NCBI GenBank assembly: GCA_003165315.1
Contig: PLSX01000073.1
Location: 1-34,864, forward strand
DNA from: Acidobacteriota bacterium
GTDB lineage: Bacteria; Acidobacteriota; Terriglobia; UBA7540
Direction: 5' to 3'
Length of the DNA: 34,864 nucleotides
Shown here: positions 7,319 through 16,753 of the stretch, piece after piece
How the letters are laid out: every line of letters starts with the position of its first letter
Numbering within the stretch: position 1 is the first letter of the stretch
Notes under the pieces: generated by a model
The model's input: the letters and a program-made list of their open reading frames with translations, nothing else
Told to the model about the DNA's origin: nothing
The model's database searches: none
Made by a program: the position numbers and the translations under genes

Positions 7319-9580
7319 TTAGTGTTGCGTTATCCTGCGCGATTTAATTTGGGCAATGTGATCCTTCAGCCGCCCCAAGACCTCGGGCTCTTCACCTTGG
7401 GCGATCTCATCATTGAGCTCATTAAGCGCAAAATGAACGATGTCGTGGTGGTGCACTTCCTCTGGAGCAATCTCCATGCTAAAGCGAAGCCAGAGCTTGT
7501 GAAGTAAATCGATCTCCTTGGGCGTCAGGTGGGGAGCGTGGGGGCCAAGATAGAAGACCTCTTCCAGCCCGTCGGGCGTATGGATCTCAAGGGCAAGATG
7601 GGGCTTGGGGTCAGGGAGTTTTTCCCATGCGAGCCCGGCAAAGCGCGCCTCCTCGGCCACGCCCATGATCGCGGATGATCCCAGGACGATGGTGGAGGAC
7701 TGCAATGAATGAGCGGCGCGCAGTATGCCCTCCCAAATCTCTGTGGCAGCGGCTACGGAAAGATGGATGGTCTTGCCTTCATGCTCAGCAATGCTGAGAG
7801 CTTTCGTAAATAGCAGTTGTTCCGTCGCACTAAAGAGCTGCTCAGGTACAAGGTCGCTGGAGCCGGAAGCCGCGCGTTGCAGAACACGAATGTGCATCAC
7901 TGCCACATCCTGGCGCGCAGTATTGACGCGCCGGAGCGCGGCGTTAAGGTGGTAAAGGGTGTTGTAATCCCGTACCATAACCAGGATATTATCTTTTCGT
8001 ACGCCCACCGCTTTTGGGGTGAGCTCCGCCCCGGGAACAAGGTGAAATTGGTCAAGCTCCTGGTGAACGCCCTGGCGCGACCGCGTCACTTTTTCGGAAA
8101 TCGTGAAAACGGCAAACAGGACAAGCGTAAAGGCAACTCCGGAGACGGTTGCGACCTGCTTGGTGAAAAGATTAACCATTGCCACCCCGAAGAGCACGAG
8201 GGTGATGATGCCGAGCCCAACTGGGATTTCCCGTCCCGCGATATGGAAATTCAAGGGTACCCGGTATACTCGAGCGCCTGGTTCTTTGAACCTTAGCACC
8301 AGCACCGCCAGCCCCTTCATCACAAAGCTCCAGATGACGCCAAAGGCATAAGCCTCACCCAGCAGGTAGACGTCGCCACGGCTAAGGAGGATCGTTATGA
8401 TCTGGAGCCCGACCACCATATCGATAATGCGATAGGAAGTGCCAAATCGAGGGTGCGGGCGCCGGAACCAATCAGATAGTACGCCATCCTCCGATACACG
8501 GTTCAGGACCCCATTTGAGCCGACGATGGCGGTGTTCACCGCTCCGGCAAGAATCAAAACTCCCACCAAGACTACAAACCCATGGAACACGAGGCGAAGC
8601 ATCAACGGCCCCGCCATGTTCATGGCCAGCCCGCCGATCAAGTTGTCAAAGAAGTTCTTGCGCACGTTGTCCGGAATGATCATCACGGCGAAAAAAGAAA
8701 CCAGCGATGTGAAGATCATGCTGTAGACGAAGATTACCAGCCCAGCTTTCTTCAAGTTGGGCAGCTTTGGGTGCTGAATTTCACGGTAGACCTGGGCGAG
8801 TGATTCCTCGCCGCTCATGGCCAGAATGGAGTGCCCGAGACCGATGAAGATTCCCAGAAGACCGATGGTGTGGGGAAGGTTGCTGTGTTTCAACCATCCC
8901 AGGGCGTCAGGAGCAAAATGCAAGTTGGCGAGTGTGGGAGGGGGAGGCAAATGCGAACCGCGAACCCATACCGTATAACAACACCAGCCAATCAATAGAA
9001 CCACCATCACCGTAGTAAACTGCATGATGCGCAGGGCTTTTTCGCTCGATTCCGGAATCCCTTTGATATTTTCCCACCAAAAATAGAGGGTCACCATGAT
9101 CGCGAAAGCGGCGGCTGTGGCGTTTACCGGCAAAACCACTGCAATGTGAGCATAGGTCAGCACTTCGTTCAGGAAGCCCACCAGGTACTGACCAGCGGAA
9201 ACGCCGCTGATCGGGCCGGTCAGAACATAATCGAACATCAGGGCGGAGACGGAGAACTTCGCCAGGGTTCCACCCATGGCCTCCTTCACCACGCGGTAGA
9301 CGCCACCGCGAACGAACATGCTACAGCTTTCCACGTAGATCGCCCGGACAGCGTAGGAAAAAAGCATGACGGCAAGGATAAAATAGGGAGCGGATTTGCC
9401 CACTGCCTGTTCCGCGATGCCACCGGCGTAATAAGCAGAGGAGGCCAGATCATTTAATACGATGGCAGCCGCTCGCCAGAACGTAATAAATGTAAGCATG
9501 GCAGTGGTGGCCACCATGACCCGGGGAAGTGAGGTACTCCTCGGGGGTAACGTAGATGGTTCGGTTGAATTATTGTCCAT
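7319..9580 (-). CDS. APC-superfamily permease with C-terminal UspA-like domain
   Basis: A 753-residue inner-membrane transporter. About twelve hydrophobic segments lie in residues 22-495, including an early SAYYAGGIAEQAVGKSAPYF and the APC-like AMSGEESLAQVYREIQHPKLPN. Residues about 530-665 (NILVMVRDYNTLYHL, VAVMHIRVL, STIVLGSSAIMG) read as a universal-stress-protein alpha/beta fold facing the cytoplasm. APC-UspA fusions are known among amino-acid and cation transporters, where the Usp domain may bind nucleotide and gate transport. The substrate cannot be told from the sequence. The ATG has no obvious Shine-Dalgarno. The gene stands alone, divergent from the histidine kinase. Confidence 0.85.
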   Translation of the reverse strand: MDNNSTEPSTLPPRSTSLPRVMVATTAMLTFITFWRAAAIVLNDLASSAYYAGGIAEQAVGKSAPYFILAVMLFSYAVRAIYVESCSMFVRGGVYRVVKEAMGGTLAKFSVSALMFDYVLTGPISGVSAGQYLVGFLNEVLTYAHIAVVLPVNATAAAFAIMVTLYFWWENIKGIPESSEKALRIMQFTTVMVVLLIGWCCYTVWVRGSHLPPPPTLANLHFAPDALGWLKHSNLPHTIGLLGIFIGLGHSILAMSGEESLAQVYREIQHPKLPNLKKAGLVIFVYSMIFTSLVSFFAVMIIPDNVRKNFFDNLIGGLAMNMAGPLMLRLVFHGFVVLVGVLILAGAVNTAIVGSNGVLNRVSEDGVLSDWFRRPHPRFGTSYRIIDMVVGLQIITILLSRGDVYLLGEAYAFGVIWSFVMKGLAVLVLRFKEPGARVYRVPLNFHIAGREIPVGLGIITLVLFGVAMVNLFTKQVATVSGVAFTLVLFAVFTISEKVTRSRQGVHQELDQFHLVPGAELTPKAVGVRKDNILVMVRDYNTLYHLNAALRRVNTARQDVAVMHIRVLQRAASGSSDLVPEQLFSATEQLLFTKALSIAEHEGKTIHLSVAAATEIWEGILRAAHSLQSSTIVLGSSAIMGVAEEARFAGLAWEKLPDPKPHLALEIHTPDGLEEVFYLGPHAPHLTPKEIDLLHKLWLRFSMEIAPEEVHHHDIVHFALNELNDEIAQGEEPEVLGRLKDHIAQIKSRRITQH

Positions 9581-9651
9581 TTTGGGTTGTCAGGTCGGTC
9601 CTATCGCGTGAAATTCTCAAAAACATCATCGCACAAAGGCCTCATTCCTGT

Positions 9652-9737
9652 AAATGATTTGTCTTGCGATGGCAATACCTGTGTCACAGTAGGCCCGCAA
9701 CCTGTTGTAAATACATGGAAAAGCAGGTTGATCATTT
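9652..9737. repeat. Nested inverted repeats in the divergent permease/kinase gap
   Basis: CAACCTG (9698-9704) is complementary to CAGGTTG (9724-9730), and outside it AAATGAT (9652-9658) is complementary to ATCATTT (9731-9737). The location in a 353-nt divergent gap suggests an operator or RNA hairpin, but the match is short. Apart from this and the kinase promoter I see nothing else in 9581-9933. Confidence 0.3.
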
Positions 9738-9839
9738 GTAGACATTTCCTCCCTGAATTCGAACGCATCCCTGCCGTTTACCCTTCCAGCGCCCCCGGGA
9801 ATTTCTTGGATGACTGTCCTCAGCTTGCGATCGGTTCGT

Positions 9840-9868
9840 TTGCTTGCAGCAACCGGGTGACTTACAAT
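9840..9868 (+). promoter_or_regulatory. Sigma-70-type promoter for the histidine kinase/regulator pair
   Basis: TTGCTT (9840-9845), 17-nt spacer, TACAAT (9863-9868). The predicted start near 9875 leaves a leader of about 58 nt to the GTG start of the kinase gene. Confidence 0.6.
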
Positions 9869-9933
9869 GACCGCCGTGTGTTAATTTTCTGCCTAACGAT
9901 CGGTGCCATCGCACCCTGACTTGAGAGTTCCAC

Positions 9934-11946
9934 GTGGATGTCGCTTACGGACTTACTGCTCTTGCTGCCACCAAACTAGTCGTCTACACCTTCGGGTCGC
10001 TGATTCATCTCTTTTTGTTCGTACTGATTCTGGGGAATTGGCGGTTGCGACGGTTCCAAGGGCTTCTATTGGGTTTGATGGCGGCATTGTTCCTTTGGTA
10101 TTCGGGTAACCTGTTGGCCCTCAATATCAGCCTCCACTATGGCGCGGGCCCAGTAGTTTTATCCGGATTCTCCAGTACGGTTTCCATAATTGGGTTCATG
10201 GCTGCCGTCCCCCTGTTGGTTCACGTGCAAGCGGAGTACTGTTCAGGGTTCGTGCATATGCGTATTTGGCAGAGACTGCTGGTGGGGTGCTTCTATCTTC
10301 CCGTGATTTTCTGCCCTTGGATCATTGGCAGGCTGCTGAGCCGCCCCGGCATCGAACCGCTCGTGGCGCTCGGCCGCCCGGTGCGATGGCTGGTTCTCTG
10401 GGCCATTACAGCTCTTATCTGCTCTGCGGGCATCAACCTGTACTTGAATTCGAGCCGCCGCTCCACTGAAACAGCAATTGCAAGATTCTATGGTTATCTT
10501 GCAGGGCTTCAAGTTCTGCTGGCATTGGGCTGGACAATTGCCTATCTGCCACTCTCCCCGCCGCCTGTGGGCGGACTGGGTGGTTATTTTCCCACGGGTT
10601 TGATGCTGGCGGGAATTCTCCCCAGCACCCTGATGGGCTACTCAATTTTTCGCTATAACTTTCTTGACCTACGTGTGCAGCGGAATGTGTTCTATTCTGT
10701 GGCAGCCATTTTCGGGTTTCTGATCTACTTAAATTTCATGCGCCGATTGAGCGTCTGGCTGGAGGTTCACGATATTCTTCCGGTGGCGGTCACCGAGGGC
10801 GTGATGATATTTGTCCTCGTTGTTCTCGTAGAACCACTCAAACGGCTTGTGAGCAGGGCGCTGCATCAACAATTCGTCTCCGAATTTGAAAAGGTCCAAA
10901 AACTCGCGGCGGAAATAGAAGACCACGCCAAACGCACAGGGGACGTCAATTCACTCCGCGCCTTGGTGGAAGACCGCGTGCCAAAGGAACTGGGACTGGA
11001 GAGTGTACGACTATATCCACGGGGTAGTGCTGTGAGCCCCGTCCTTCCTGGAACTCATAGCGTGATCATTTCCCGCGGAGGCGAAACGGTGGGTTTTCTG
11101 GAAGTGCTGTCGGCCAGCGATAGTATTTCGGGAGAGCAAATGGCCGCACTGGAGATGCTGGCCGACCGGCTGGCGGGGGCACTGGAATTGTGTCGGCTCA
11201 TTGCCGACAAAATCAATCTGGAGCGTGAGCTGGCCGCGAAGGAGAAAATGGCGTTTCTGGGTGAGATGGCGGCGCGCATCGCCCATAATGTCAAGAATCC
11301 TCTAAGCGGTATGAAGACGATCGTGCAACTCATGGAGGAGGATAAGTCCCTTCCCGAAAATACCCAGCGCGATTGCCACATGTTGGTGGCTGAAATCGAT
11401 CGCTTAAACAGAAACATTTCCCAGGTCCTGCGCTATGCCAAGCCGGCGCGCGATATTGATAGGCCGGCCGATCTGTCGTCCATCGTCCGTCGGGTTATTG
11501 CCATCTCGCGCTTGGAAGCCGAGCAACGTCGCGTGATTCTGGAAATCAATGATACAGGAGCTTGCCTCGTCGAAGGGGGCGAGGAGGCTGCCAATGATAT
11601 TGTTTCCAACCTTCTCGTAAACGCTCTTGAGGCAAGTGATGAGGGCTGCGCCGTTCGCCTCCATCTGGAGCACCTGCACGCCGTGCCCACCCTTATCGAA
11701 CTTTCTATTGAGGATCAGGGACGTGGAATTCCCAAGGATAAGCTGGAGAAGATTTTTCAACCGTTTTTCACCACGCGCGCAGGTGGTACCGGTTTGGGCT
11801 TGGCGATCGTAAAACGACGCGTGGATGAAATTGGCGGGTCGGTGGAATGCCATAGCCCGGCGAGGGTGGGAGACTCAACTTCCGCTCACCCTGGCGCGAG
11901 ATTTGTTGTACGCTTCCGAGTGGCCCGTCCTCCCCAAAAACCGTGA
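9934..11946 (+). CDS. Membrane-bound sensor histidine kinase (NtrB-like kinase core, GAF-like domain)
   Basis: A 670-residue kinase. The first 305 residues hold about eight hydrophobic segments. A roughly 90-residue GAF-like region follows (about 335-425, including the insertion-poor ESVRLYPRG and VIISRGGETVGFLEVL). The H-box reads FLGEMAARIAHNVKNPLSGM with phospho-acceptor H451. The ATPase domain shows the N-box NDIVSNLLVNALEAS, the G1 box DQGRGIP, the F-box FQPFFTTR and the G2 box GTGLGLAIVKR. This core resembles NtrB/AtoS-type kinases that pair with sigma-54 activators. The polytopic sensor part recalls PrsK-like kinases of exosortase systems, but no such cluster is visible. The start is GTG with a weak GAGAG upstream. 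The next gene is the obvious cognate regulator, 99 nt away. The stimulus is unknown. Confidence 0.88.
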   Translation: MDVAYGLTALAATKLVVYTFGSLIHLFLFVLILGNWRLRRFQGLLLGLMAALFLWYSGNLLALNISLHYGAGPVVLSGFSSTVSIIGFMAAVPLLVHVQAEYCSGFVHMRIWQRLLVGCFYLPVIFCPWIIGRLLSRPGIEPLVALGRPVRWLVLWAITALICSAGINLYLNSSRRSTETAIARFYGYLAGLQVLLALGWTIAYLPLSPPPVGGLGGYFPTGLMLAGILPSTLMGYSIFRYNFLDLRVQRNVFYSVAAIFGFLIYLNFMRRLSVWLEVHDILPVAVTEGVMIFVLVVLVEPLKRLVSRALHQQFVSEFEKVQKLAAEIEDHAKRTGDVNSLRALVEDRVPKELGLESVRLYPRGSAVSPVLPGTHSVIISRGGETVGFLEVLSASDSISGEQMAALEMLADRLAGALELCRLIADKINLERELAAKEKMAFLGEMAARIAHNVKNPLSGMKTIVQLMEEDKSLPENTQRDCHMLVAEIDRLNRNISQVLRYAKPARDIDRPADLSSIVRRVIAISRLEAEQRRVILEINDTGACLVEGGEEAANDIVSNLLVNALEASDEGCAVRLHLEHLHAVPTLIELSIEDQGRGIPKDKLEKIFQPFFTTRAGGTGLGLAIVKRRVDEIGGSVECHSPARVGDSTSAHPGARFVVRFRVARPPQKP

Positions 11947-11949
11947 CTC

Positions 11950-12004
11950 GGGAACAGGGATGGGGGAGAGGGAATAGGCGGAATTCTGATTCTCGATCCC
12001 TGCA
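11950..12004. repeat. G-rich/C-rich heptamer arms between kinase and regulator
   Basis: The left part reads in 7-nt steps as GGGAACA, GGGATGG, GGGAGAG, GGAATAG. The right part contains ATTCTGA, TTCTCGA, TCCCTGC. CAGGGAT (11955-11961) is complementary to ATCCCTG (11996-12002). It is a degenerate member of the intergenic heptamer class. Confidence 0.45.
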
Positions 12005-12045
12005 TCGAGTATACGATCACGGGCCGGCTGCCAAAAGGCATCAAA

Positions 12046-13461
12046 ATGAACCATGCAAGGTCAGCAAACGCGAAATACATAACTCCCACGATTCTGATTG
12101 TCGATGACGACATCACCGCCCGCTTCGGCATGGGGCGTGTTTTTGGCGACCGGTATCGGGTTCTGGAGGCGGAGAGCGTCTCTGCCGCCCGCCAGGTCAT
12201 GGCGCTGGAAAATCCACACCTTCTGCTGCTGGACATTGAAATGCCGGAAGAGAACGGCCTGGATTTTCTGCGCGAGCTCAAGGCCGAGTCAACCAGTCCT
12301 ATGGTGATTGTGGTCACGGCATACGGTTCGGAGAAGATTGCCGTTGAGGCCATGAAGAGCGGGGCGTTCGATTACCTCTCCAAGCCCTATGAGGTGGATG
12401 AGCTTCGATTGAAGGTGGAGCGGGCGTTTGAGCAACTGGCGATGGCGGAGGAAAATCTTCGTCTGAAGCGCCAATTGATCTCGGAAGGTCAATTCGGGGC
12501 AATGATCGGCTGCAGCAAGGCAATGCGAGAACTTTTCGATTTGGCGGATCGAGTTGCGCAGGCGGAAGTGACGGTACTGATTCAGGGCGAGAGTGGGACG
12601 GGGAAGGACCTACTTGCCACAGAGATTCACCGGCGCAGCAACCGCGGCCGAGGACCGTTTATCGCTCTGAATTGCGCCGCGCTTCCCGAGCACCTGATTG
12701 AAAGCGAGCTCTTTGGCTACGAAAAAGGCGCTTTTACCGGTGCCACGTCAATGAAGCGCGGGAAATTCGAGCTGGCCAATGGTGGCGTCCTCTTTCTCGA
12801 CGAGTTGGGAGACATGTCGCTCTCCACCCAGGCCAAGCTACTGCGAGTTTTGGAAACTCATCGCGTAGAGAGGTTAGGGGGAACAACATCGCAGGAAGTG
12901 GATGTTCGAATTGTTAGCGCCACCAATAAAGACTTGGCGGCAGAAATCGCCAAACAGACTTTTCGCGAAGACCTCTATTACCGCTTGCGCGTGGTGCTGC
13001 TCCGTGTGCCCCCCCTGCGGGAACACCGGGAGGACTTGCCGCTGCTGGTCCAGCAATTCTGCCGTATGCTGGGGGAAAAACATGGGAGGCCGGCCGTTAC
13101 CGTTTCGAAGGAAGCCTTGGAGATTTTGCAGAAGAGTGAGTGGAAGGGAAACGTTCGAGAACTTAAAAACGTTTTGGAAAGCGCCATCGTGATGAGCCGC
13201 AGCAATACGTTGGCGCCAGCCGATTTTTCCACGGATTTTCAGGGCGTCGAAGGGGGGAGAGGTAACGTAGCGGACGATGTGGGTCTTCTCGACGTCAAAG
13301 ATTACCGTGACGCGCGGCGGCAATTTGAAGTTGCATTCATCAAGAGCAAGCTTCGCGAATACAGTGGGAACATCACCAAAACGGCCGCGGCAATTGGACT
13401 ACACCGCCAAAGTCTCCAGGAAAAACTTCGAGAGTTGGGAATTCGAGTTGAGGCGGAATAG
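12046..13461 (+). CDS. NtrC-family sigma-54-dependent response regulator
   Basis: A 471-residue transcriptional activator. The receiver domain (about 14-130) has ILIVDDD, phospho-acceptor D63 in LLLLDIEMPEENG, the T/Y switch region VVTAYGSE and the K in LSKPYE. The AAA+ domain carries Walker A GESGTGKD (181-188), the sigma-54 contact loop GAFTGA (228-233), Walker B GVLFLDELGD (about 247-256), and the sensor region VRIVSATNKDL. The C-terminal Fis-type helix-turn-helix is NITKTAAAIGLHRQSLQEKLRELGI-like and near the end. All key residues for ATP hydrolysis and sigma-54 contact are present, so it should be active. It is presumably phosphorylated by the upstream kinase. I found no convincing -24/-12 promoter in the window, so its targets are not evident here. 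Confidence 0.94.
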   Translation: MNHARSANAKYITPTILIVDDDITARFGMGRVFGDRYRVLEAESVSAARQVMALENPHLLLLDIEMPEENGLDFLRELKAESTSPMVIVVTAYGSEKIAVEAMKSGAFDYLSKPYEVDELRLKVERAFEQLAMAEENLRLKRQLISEGQFGAMIGCSKAMRELFDLADRVAQAEVTVLIQGESGTGKDLLATEIHRRSNRGRGPFIALNCAALPEHLIESELFGYEKGAFTGATSMKRGKFELANGGVLFLDELGDMSLSTQAKLLRVLETHRVERLGGTTSQEVDVRIVSATNKDLAAEIAKQTFREDLYYRLRVVLLRVPPLREHREDLPLLVQQFCRMLGEKHGRPAVTVSKEALEILQKSEWKGNVRELKNVLESAIVMSRSNTLAPADFSTDFQGVEGGRGNVADDVGLLDVKDYRDARRQFEVAFIKSKLREYSGNITKTAAAIGLHRQSLQEKLRELGIRVEAE

Positions 13462-13588
13462 GCCCCTGCAACACTACGAGGTGGCTATCCATCCCCAGGC
13501 AGTGCCAAGAGCCAGTTCGTGGCTACTCCTTAGGTTTGATTCCGCAGCCTGCTTGCTTTTTCCCCGACGGGGAAGGGATTCGCGGCGA

Positions 13589-13675
13589 TCAGGTGTAGCG
13601 GGAAATGCCGGGGATACGCGGCAGGACGAAAAACCAAACTAACAGGAAACCGACGTAAATCAGTAAACCTTTCAT
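13589..13675 (-). CDS. 28-residue putative small membrane protein
   Basis: This short frame encodes MKGLLIYVGFLLVWFFVLP followed by RIPGISRYT. That is a one-helix hydrophobic peptide with a positive N-terminus and a basic tail, as expected for an inner-membrane small protein. A perfect TATAAT lies at 13682-13687, six nucleotides before the ATG, so it could be leaderless; the -35 is poor (TTCGCT at 18 nt). It also lies 68 nt downstream of the dehydratase gene on the same strand, so it could be read as the last gene of that operon. I do not know a named family. Evidence is composition, position and the -10 only. Confidence 0.5.
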   Translation of the reverse strand: MKGLLIYVGFLLVWFFVLPRIPGISRYT

Positions 13676-13743
13676 AATGCCATTATACTCCCGCAAGGCA
13701 GGGCCAGCGAAAGTCATTCAAATATGGCCCGTGGCCTCAGCGA

Positions 13744-15309
13744 TCAAAGCGCCGGCCAAAGGGATTCCCAGATTTTAAACTCGTTATGAAAGCCGATCTG
13801 TTCAGCGCGCGTCAACTTGCGTCCTGATGCCACATCCAGCGTCTCCTGGAAGATTCTTTGCCCGACCTCTTCAATCGTCTCGGTGCGCTCAAGAATTGTG
13901 CCGGCGTTGATATCCAGGTCAGCATAGGTGCGGGCAAGGTGGGGATTTGTTCCAACCTTCATCACGGGACCCAGCGCGCAGCCAATGCTGGTTCCGCGCC
14001 CGGTGGTGAATAGCGCCACTTGCGCTCCGCTGAGGAAGAGTGCGGGTGTGCAGAGGTGATCGTACCCCGGTGTATAGAGCACATAGAGGCCCTTGCGATC
14101 GCCCAGCCACTCGCCATAGTCCACCAGATCCTCGACGATGGAAGTCCCACCCTTGGCCTTCACCCCGGTTGATTTCAAATAAATGTTGTAAAGCCCGCCC
14201 TTGATATTACCTGGGGAAGGATTATCGCGGAAATAGTCGCCGAATTTTTGCACGTAGGATTCATAGCGCGTGAGGGCGTCCATCAGCTTGTGCCCGACCT
14301 TCTTCGTGCGTGCCCGCTGCACGAGATCGAGCATGGCGGCACCCTGGAGCTCCGGAATCTCTGGGAGGAAGACGGCTGCGCCCGCTTTCGCAAACATATC
14401 CGCTGCGACACCCACGGCAGGATTGGCCGTAACCCCTGACCACCGGTCGGAACCGCCGCACTCGGTTCCCACAATCAGTTTGGAAATGGAGACCGGCTGG
14501 CGCTTGAACTGGTTGGCGTAGTGAAGCATCTGCTCCACCACTTCCAGCCCCTTTGCGACCGTCTTTTCGCTGCCGCCAAGTTGTTGGATGGTCAGGTTTA
14601 CGACACGGCGGTTGTAATCCTGAACCTGATTCTGGAATACCGGAGCGGAGCACTCCACACAGGTCTTCCCACAGCCCAGGTCGACATAGACGGACGCCCC
14701 CAGGTTGGGATGCCGCAGGGTGTTGACGAGCAACTGATTCAGCATCGTTACAGCTTCGCCGTCGGGCATGCCGCAGCCAGATTCATGAATGATGGGGACG
14801 ACGCCGTCAACATTGGGAAATTTCTCGCGCGAATAAATCTCACGGTTGGCGCGCCAGGCAATCTCTCTCACCTCGGTGGAGGAGCACATTCCAGAAGTTA
14901 CGATTCCCACCATGTTGCGAATTCCCACTTCACCGTCGGGGCGCACGAAGCCGTCAAACGTTAGGGAAGAAAGCTTTGGGTCAAGGCGCGCTCGCTTGGG
15001 GTTATCCCTGAAATTGGGCTTCAAACGGGGAAGGCGGGATTGCAGGTTGGTGCTATCGATTGGGTCGCCTGGCTTGACGGTGCGGGAAGCAAGACCAATG
15101 GGATCGCCCAGCGTGATGTAAGGTTGGCCGCGCTTAATGGGTTTGATGGCGAAACTCTGCCCGCGTAAGGCACGCCCGGAAATCGTCAGGGTCTTCCCGC
15201 CGTGCTTCAGCGGCGTGTCCTTCTCGATAAGATCTGCCGTGACCACGGCGACGTTGTCTTTGCCTGGCCGAACCACAATGGCCACATCATCCAGCTTACG
15301 TACTTCCAT
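13744..15309 (-). CDS. UxaA-family altronate/galactarate-type dehydratase
   Basis: A 521-residue enzyme of the UxaA/GarD family, iron-dependent lyases that dehydrate sugar acids to 2-keto-3-deoxy acids; SuyAB sulfolyase is a related member. The first 90 or so residues form a SAF-like domain (MEVRKLDDVAIVVRPGKDNV, then GQPYITLGDPIG). The large catalytic part shows VGIVTSGMCSSTEV, HESGCGMPDGEAV, YVDLGCGKTCVECSAP, VGTECGGSDRWSG and TTGRGTSIGCALGPV. I start at ATG 15309, which has GAGGAAAG upstream; the frame is open to 15354 but the added residues look unrelated. It follows the transporter by 66 nt in a sugar-acid operon. The exact substrate cannot be fixed. Confidence 0.88.
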   Translation of the reverse strand: MEVRKLDDVAIVVRPGKDNVAVVTADLIEKDTPLKHGGKTLTISGRALRGQSFAIKPIKRGQPYITLGDPIGLASRTVKPGDPIDSTNLQSRLPRLKPNFRDNPKRARLDPKLSSLTFDGFVRPDGEVGIRNMVGIVTSGMCSSTEVREIAWRANREIYSREKFPNVDGVVPIIHESGCGMPDGEAVTMLNQLLVNTLRHPNLGASVYVDLGCGKTCVECSAPVFQNQVQDYNRRVVNLTIQQLGGSEKTVAKGLEVVEQMLHYANQFKRQPVSISKLIVGTECGGSDRWSGVTANPAVGVAADMFAKAGAAVFLPEIPELQGAAMLDLVQRARTKKVGHKLMDALTRYESYVQKFGDYFRDNPSPGNIKGGLYNIYLKSTGVKAKGGTSIVEDLVDYGEWLGDRKGLYVLYTPGYDHLCTPALFLSGAQVALFTTGRGTSIGCALGPVMKVGTNPHLARTYADLDINAGTILERTETIEEVGQRIFQETLDVASGRKLTRAEQIGFHNEFKIWESLWPAL

Positions 15310-15375
15310 GATGCTTTCCTCGCTTCTTGGTGCGCCAAAACCTGCCGCTCCCACACATTGCGTTATGACTTTAAT

Positions 15376-16695
15376 TTATGCGCTTACGGGGTTTAGCTCC
15401 GGCACACGTACGCGCGATCCATAATAAGCATAATATGTTACGAACACGTAGCAAAGCAGCGGCACGATCATCGAAAGAGCCATGCTATGGGCCGTTTTGA
15501 ATACAAGGCCCATGGCAAGCGGGCCAATGGCGCCTCCGATGACTGACATGACGATCACGGAGCCGCCCAACTTGGTGTTGGGCCCCAGTTCCTTGATGCC
15601 GAGGGCAAAGATGGTGGGGAACATCAGCGACATGAAGAAACTGGTGAGGAAGACGGCCCCCACGCCCAGCCAGCCGGGAAATAGAATGGCCACGCCCACA
15701 AGTAGGGTATTGATGACGCCATAAACTCCCATCAGCTTCGTGGGAGGAATGAACTTCATCAAGTAGGTTGCCGAGAATCTTCCGAGTCCAAAAGCAACGA
15801 GCGTCCCGGTGAGAAAATAGCCCGCAATCTTTTCCGGTTGACGGGTGTAGTCCTGAATGTACTGAATGTAATAGCTCCACGTTCCCACCTGCGCTGCCAC
15901 GTAAAGAAATTGCGCGACGACTCCCTGGAGGAAATGTGGGTAATGGATGAGATCAAGGGCCCTGCCGTGCGACCTGCTATCGGCGGGTTCAGATTCTTCC
16001 GCCACTTGGGGAAAATTGGTCTTCAGAATCAGAATCGCCCAGATGAAAATCACCGCGCCGAGTACCATGTATGGTGGTCCGACGCGGAGGGTTTCTTTAT
16101 GAAGGTATGCAGCGTAAGTTCCCGCCGCTTTAAGCCCCGCAACCTGCTGCTGATTCAATTCGACCCCTGAGAAAATAAACACCGTTCCCCCGAGAACACC
16201 AATTACGGCGCCCAAAGGGTTAAAAGCCTGGGAGAAATTGAGCCTCCGCTCGGAGTATTTCGGATCGCCCAACATGGCGATGAAAGAGTTGGCTCCCGTC
16301 TCCAGGAAGGCTGCGCCGCTGGCGATCACGAAGAGGGCAAAAAGAAAAAAGCCGTACTTTTGGCTCAAAGCCGCCGGCCAGAAGAGGAAGGCTCCCGTGC
16401 TGTAGAGGAACAGGCCAATGACCAACCCGGCTTTGTACCCGAACCTTCGCATCACCAGGGCGGCGGGCACCGCCACAAAGAAATATCCCAGGAAGAAGGC
16501 GAATTGGACCAGCGCCGCCTTGTAACGCGCAAGTTCAAACGACTTCATGAATTGTTTGATCAGGATGTCATTCAAGTTGCTGGCAATCCCCCAGAACATA
16601 AAGAGGGCCGTCACCAGAAAAACCGGCAACAAGCTCCCTGCCGCAAATATGGGCGGGTGCTTTTCCGGGTTGGAGTTTGCGTTCTGTTCAGGCAT
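15376..16695 (-). CDS. FucP-like MFS sugar transporter (FHS family)
   Basis: A 439-residue transporter with about twelve membrane segments. It resembles the L-fucose:proton symporter family in FWGIASNLNDILIKQFMKSF near the N-terminus, ASGAAFLETGANSFIAMLG, the segment LNFSQAFNPLGAVIG, and LMFPTIFALGIKELG. Substrates in this family include fucose, glucose, galactose and N-acetylglucosamine. The neighbours suggest a sugar or sugar acid that the UxaA-type dehydratase handles after oxidation by the SDR enzyme. I prefer ATG 16695 (MPEQNANSNPEK); an ATG seven codons upstream is in frame. Confidence 0.88.
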   Translation of the reverse strand: MPEQNANSNPEKHPPIFAAGSLLPVFLVTALFMFWGIASNLNDILIKQFMKSFELARYKAALVQFAFFLGYFFVAVPAALVMRRFGYKAGLVIGLFLYSTGAFLFWPAALSQKYGFFLFALFVIASGAAFLETGANSFIAMLGDPKYSERRLNFSQAFNPLGAVIGVLGGTVFIFSGVELNQQQVAGLKAAGTYAAYLHKETLRVGPPYMVLGAVIFIWAILILKTNFPQVAEESEPADSRSHGRALDLIHYPHFLQGVVAQFLYVAAQVGTWSYYIQYIQDYTRQPEKIAGYFLTGTLVAFGLGRFSATYLMKFIPPTKLMGVYGVINTLLVGVAILFPGWLGVGAVFLTSFFMSLMFPTIFALGIKELGPNTKLGGSVIVMSVIGGAIGPLAMGLVFKTAHSMALSMIVPLLCYVFVTYYAYYGSRVRVPELNPVSA

Positions 16696-16753
16696 GAGTG
16701 AAGCTCCGATTTCCAAAGTCGAAATCTCAGAAGATTTGGTTTGATCTTTTGCC

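Noticed and set aside
13551-13580. TTTTTCCCCGACGGGGAA as a terminator for the regulator gene
   Set aside because: The T-run precedes the hairpin on the + strand and would be an A-run after it on the - strand, so it fits neither direction.
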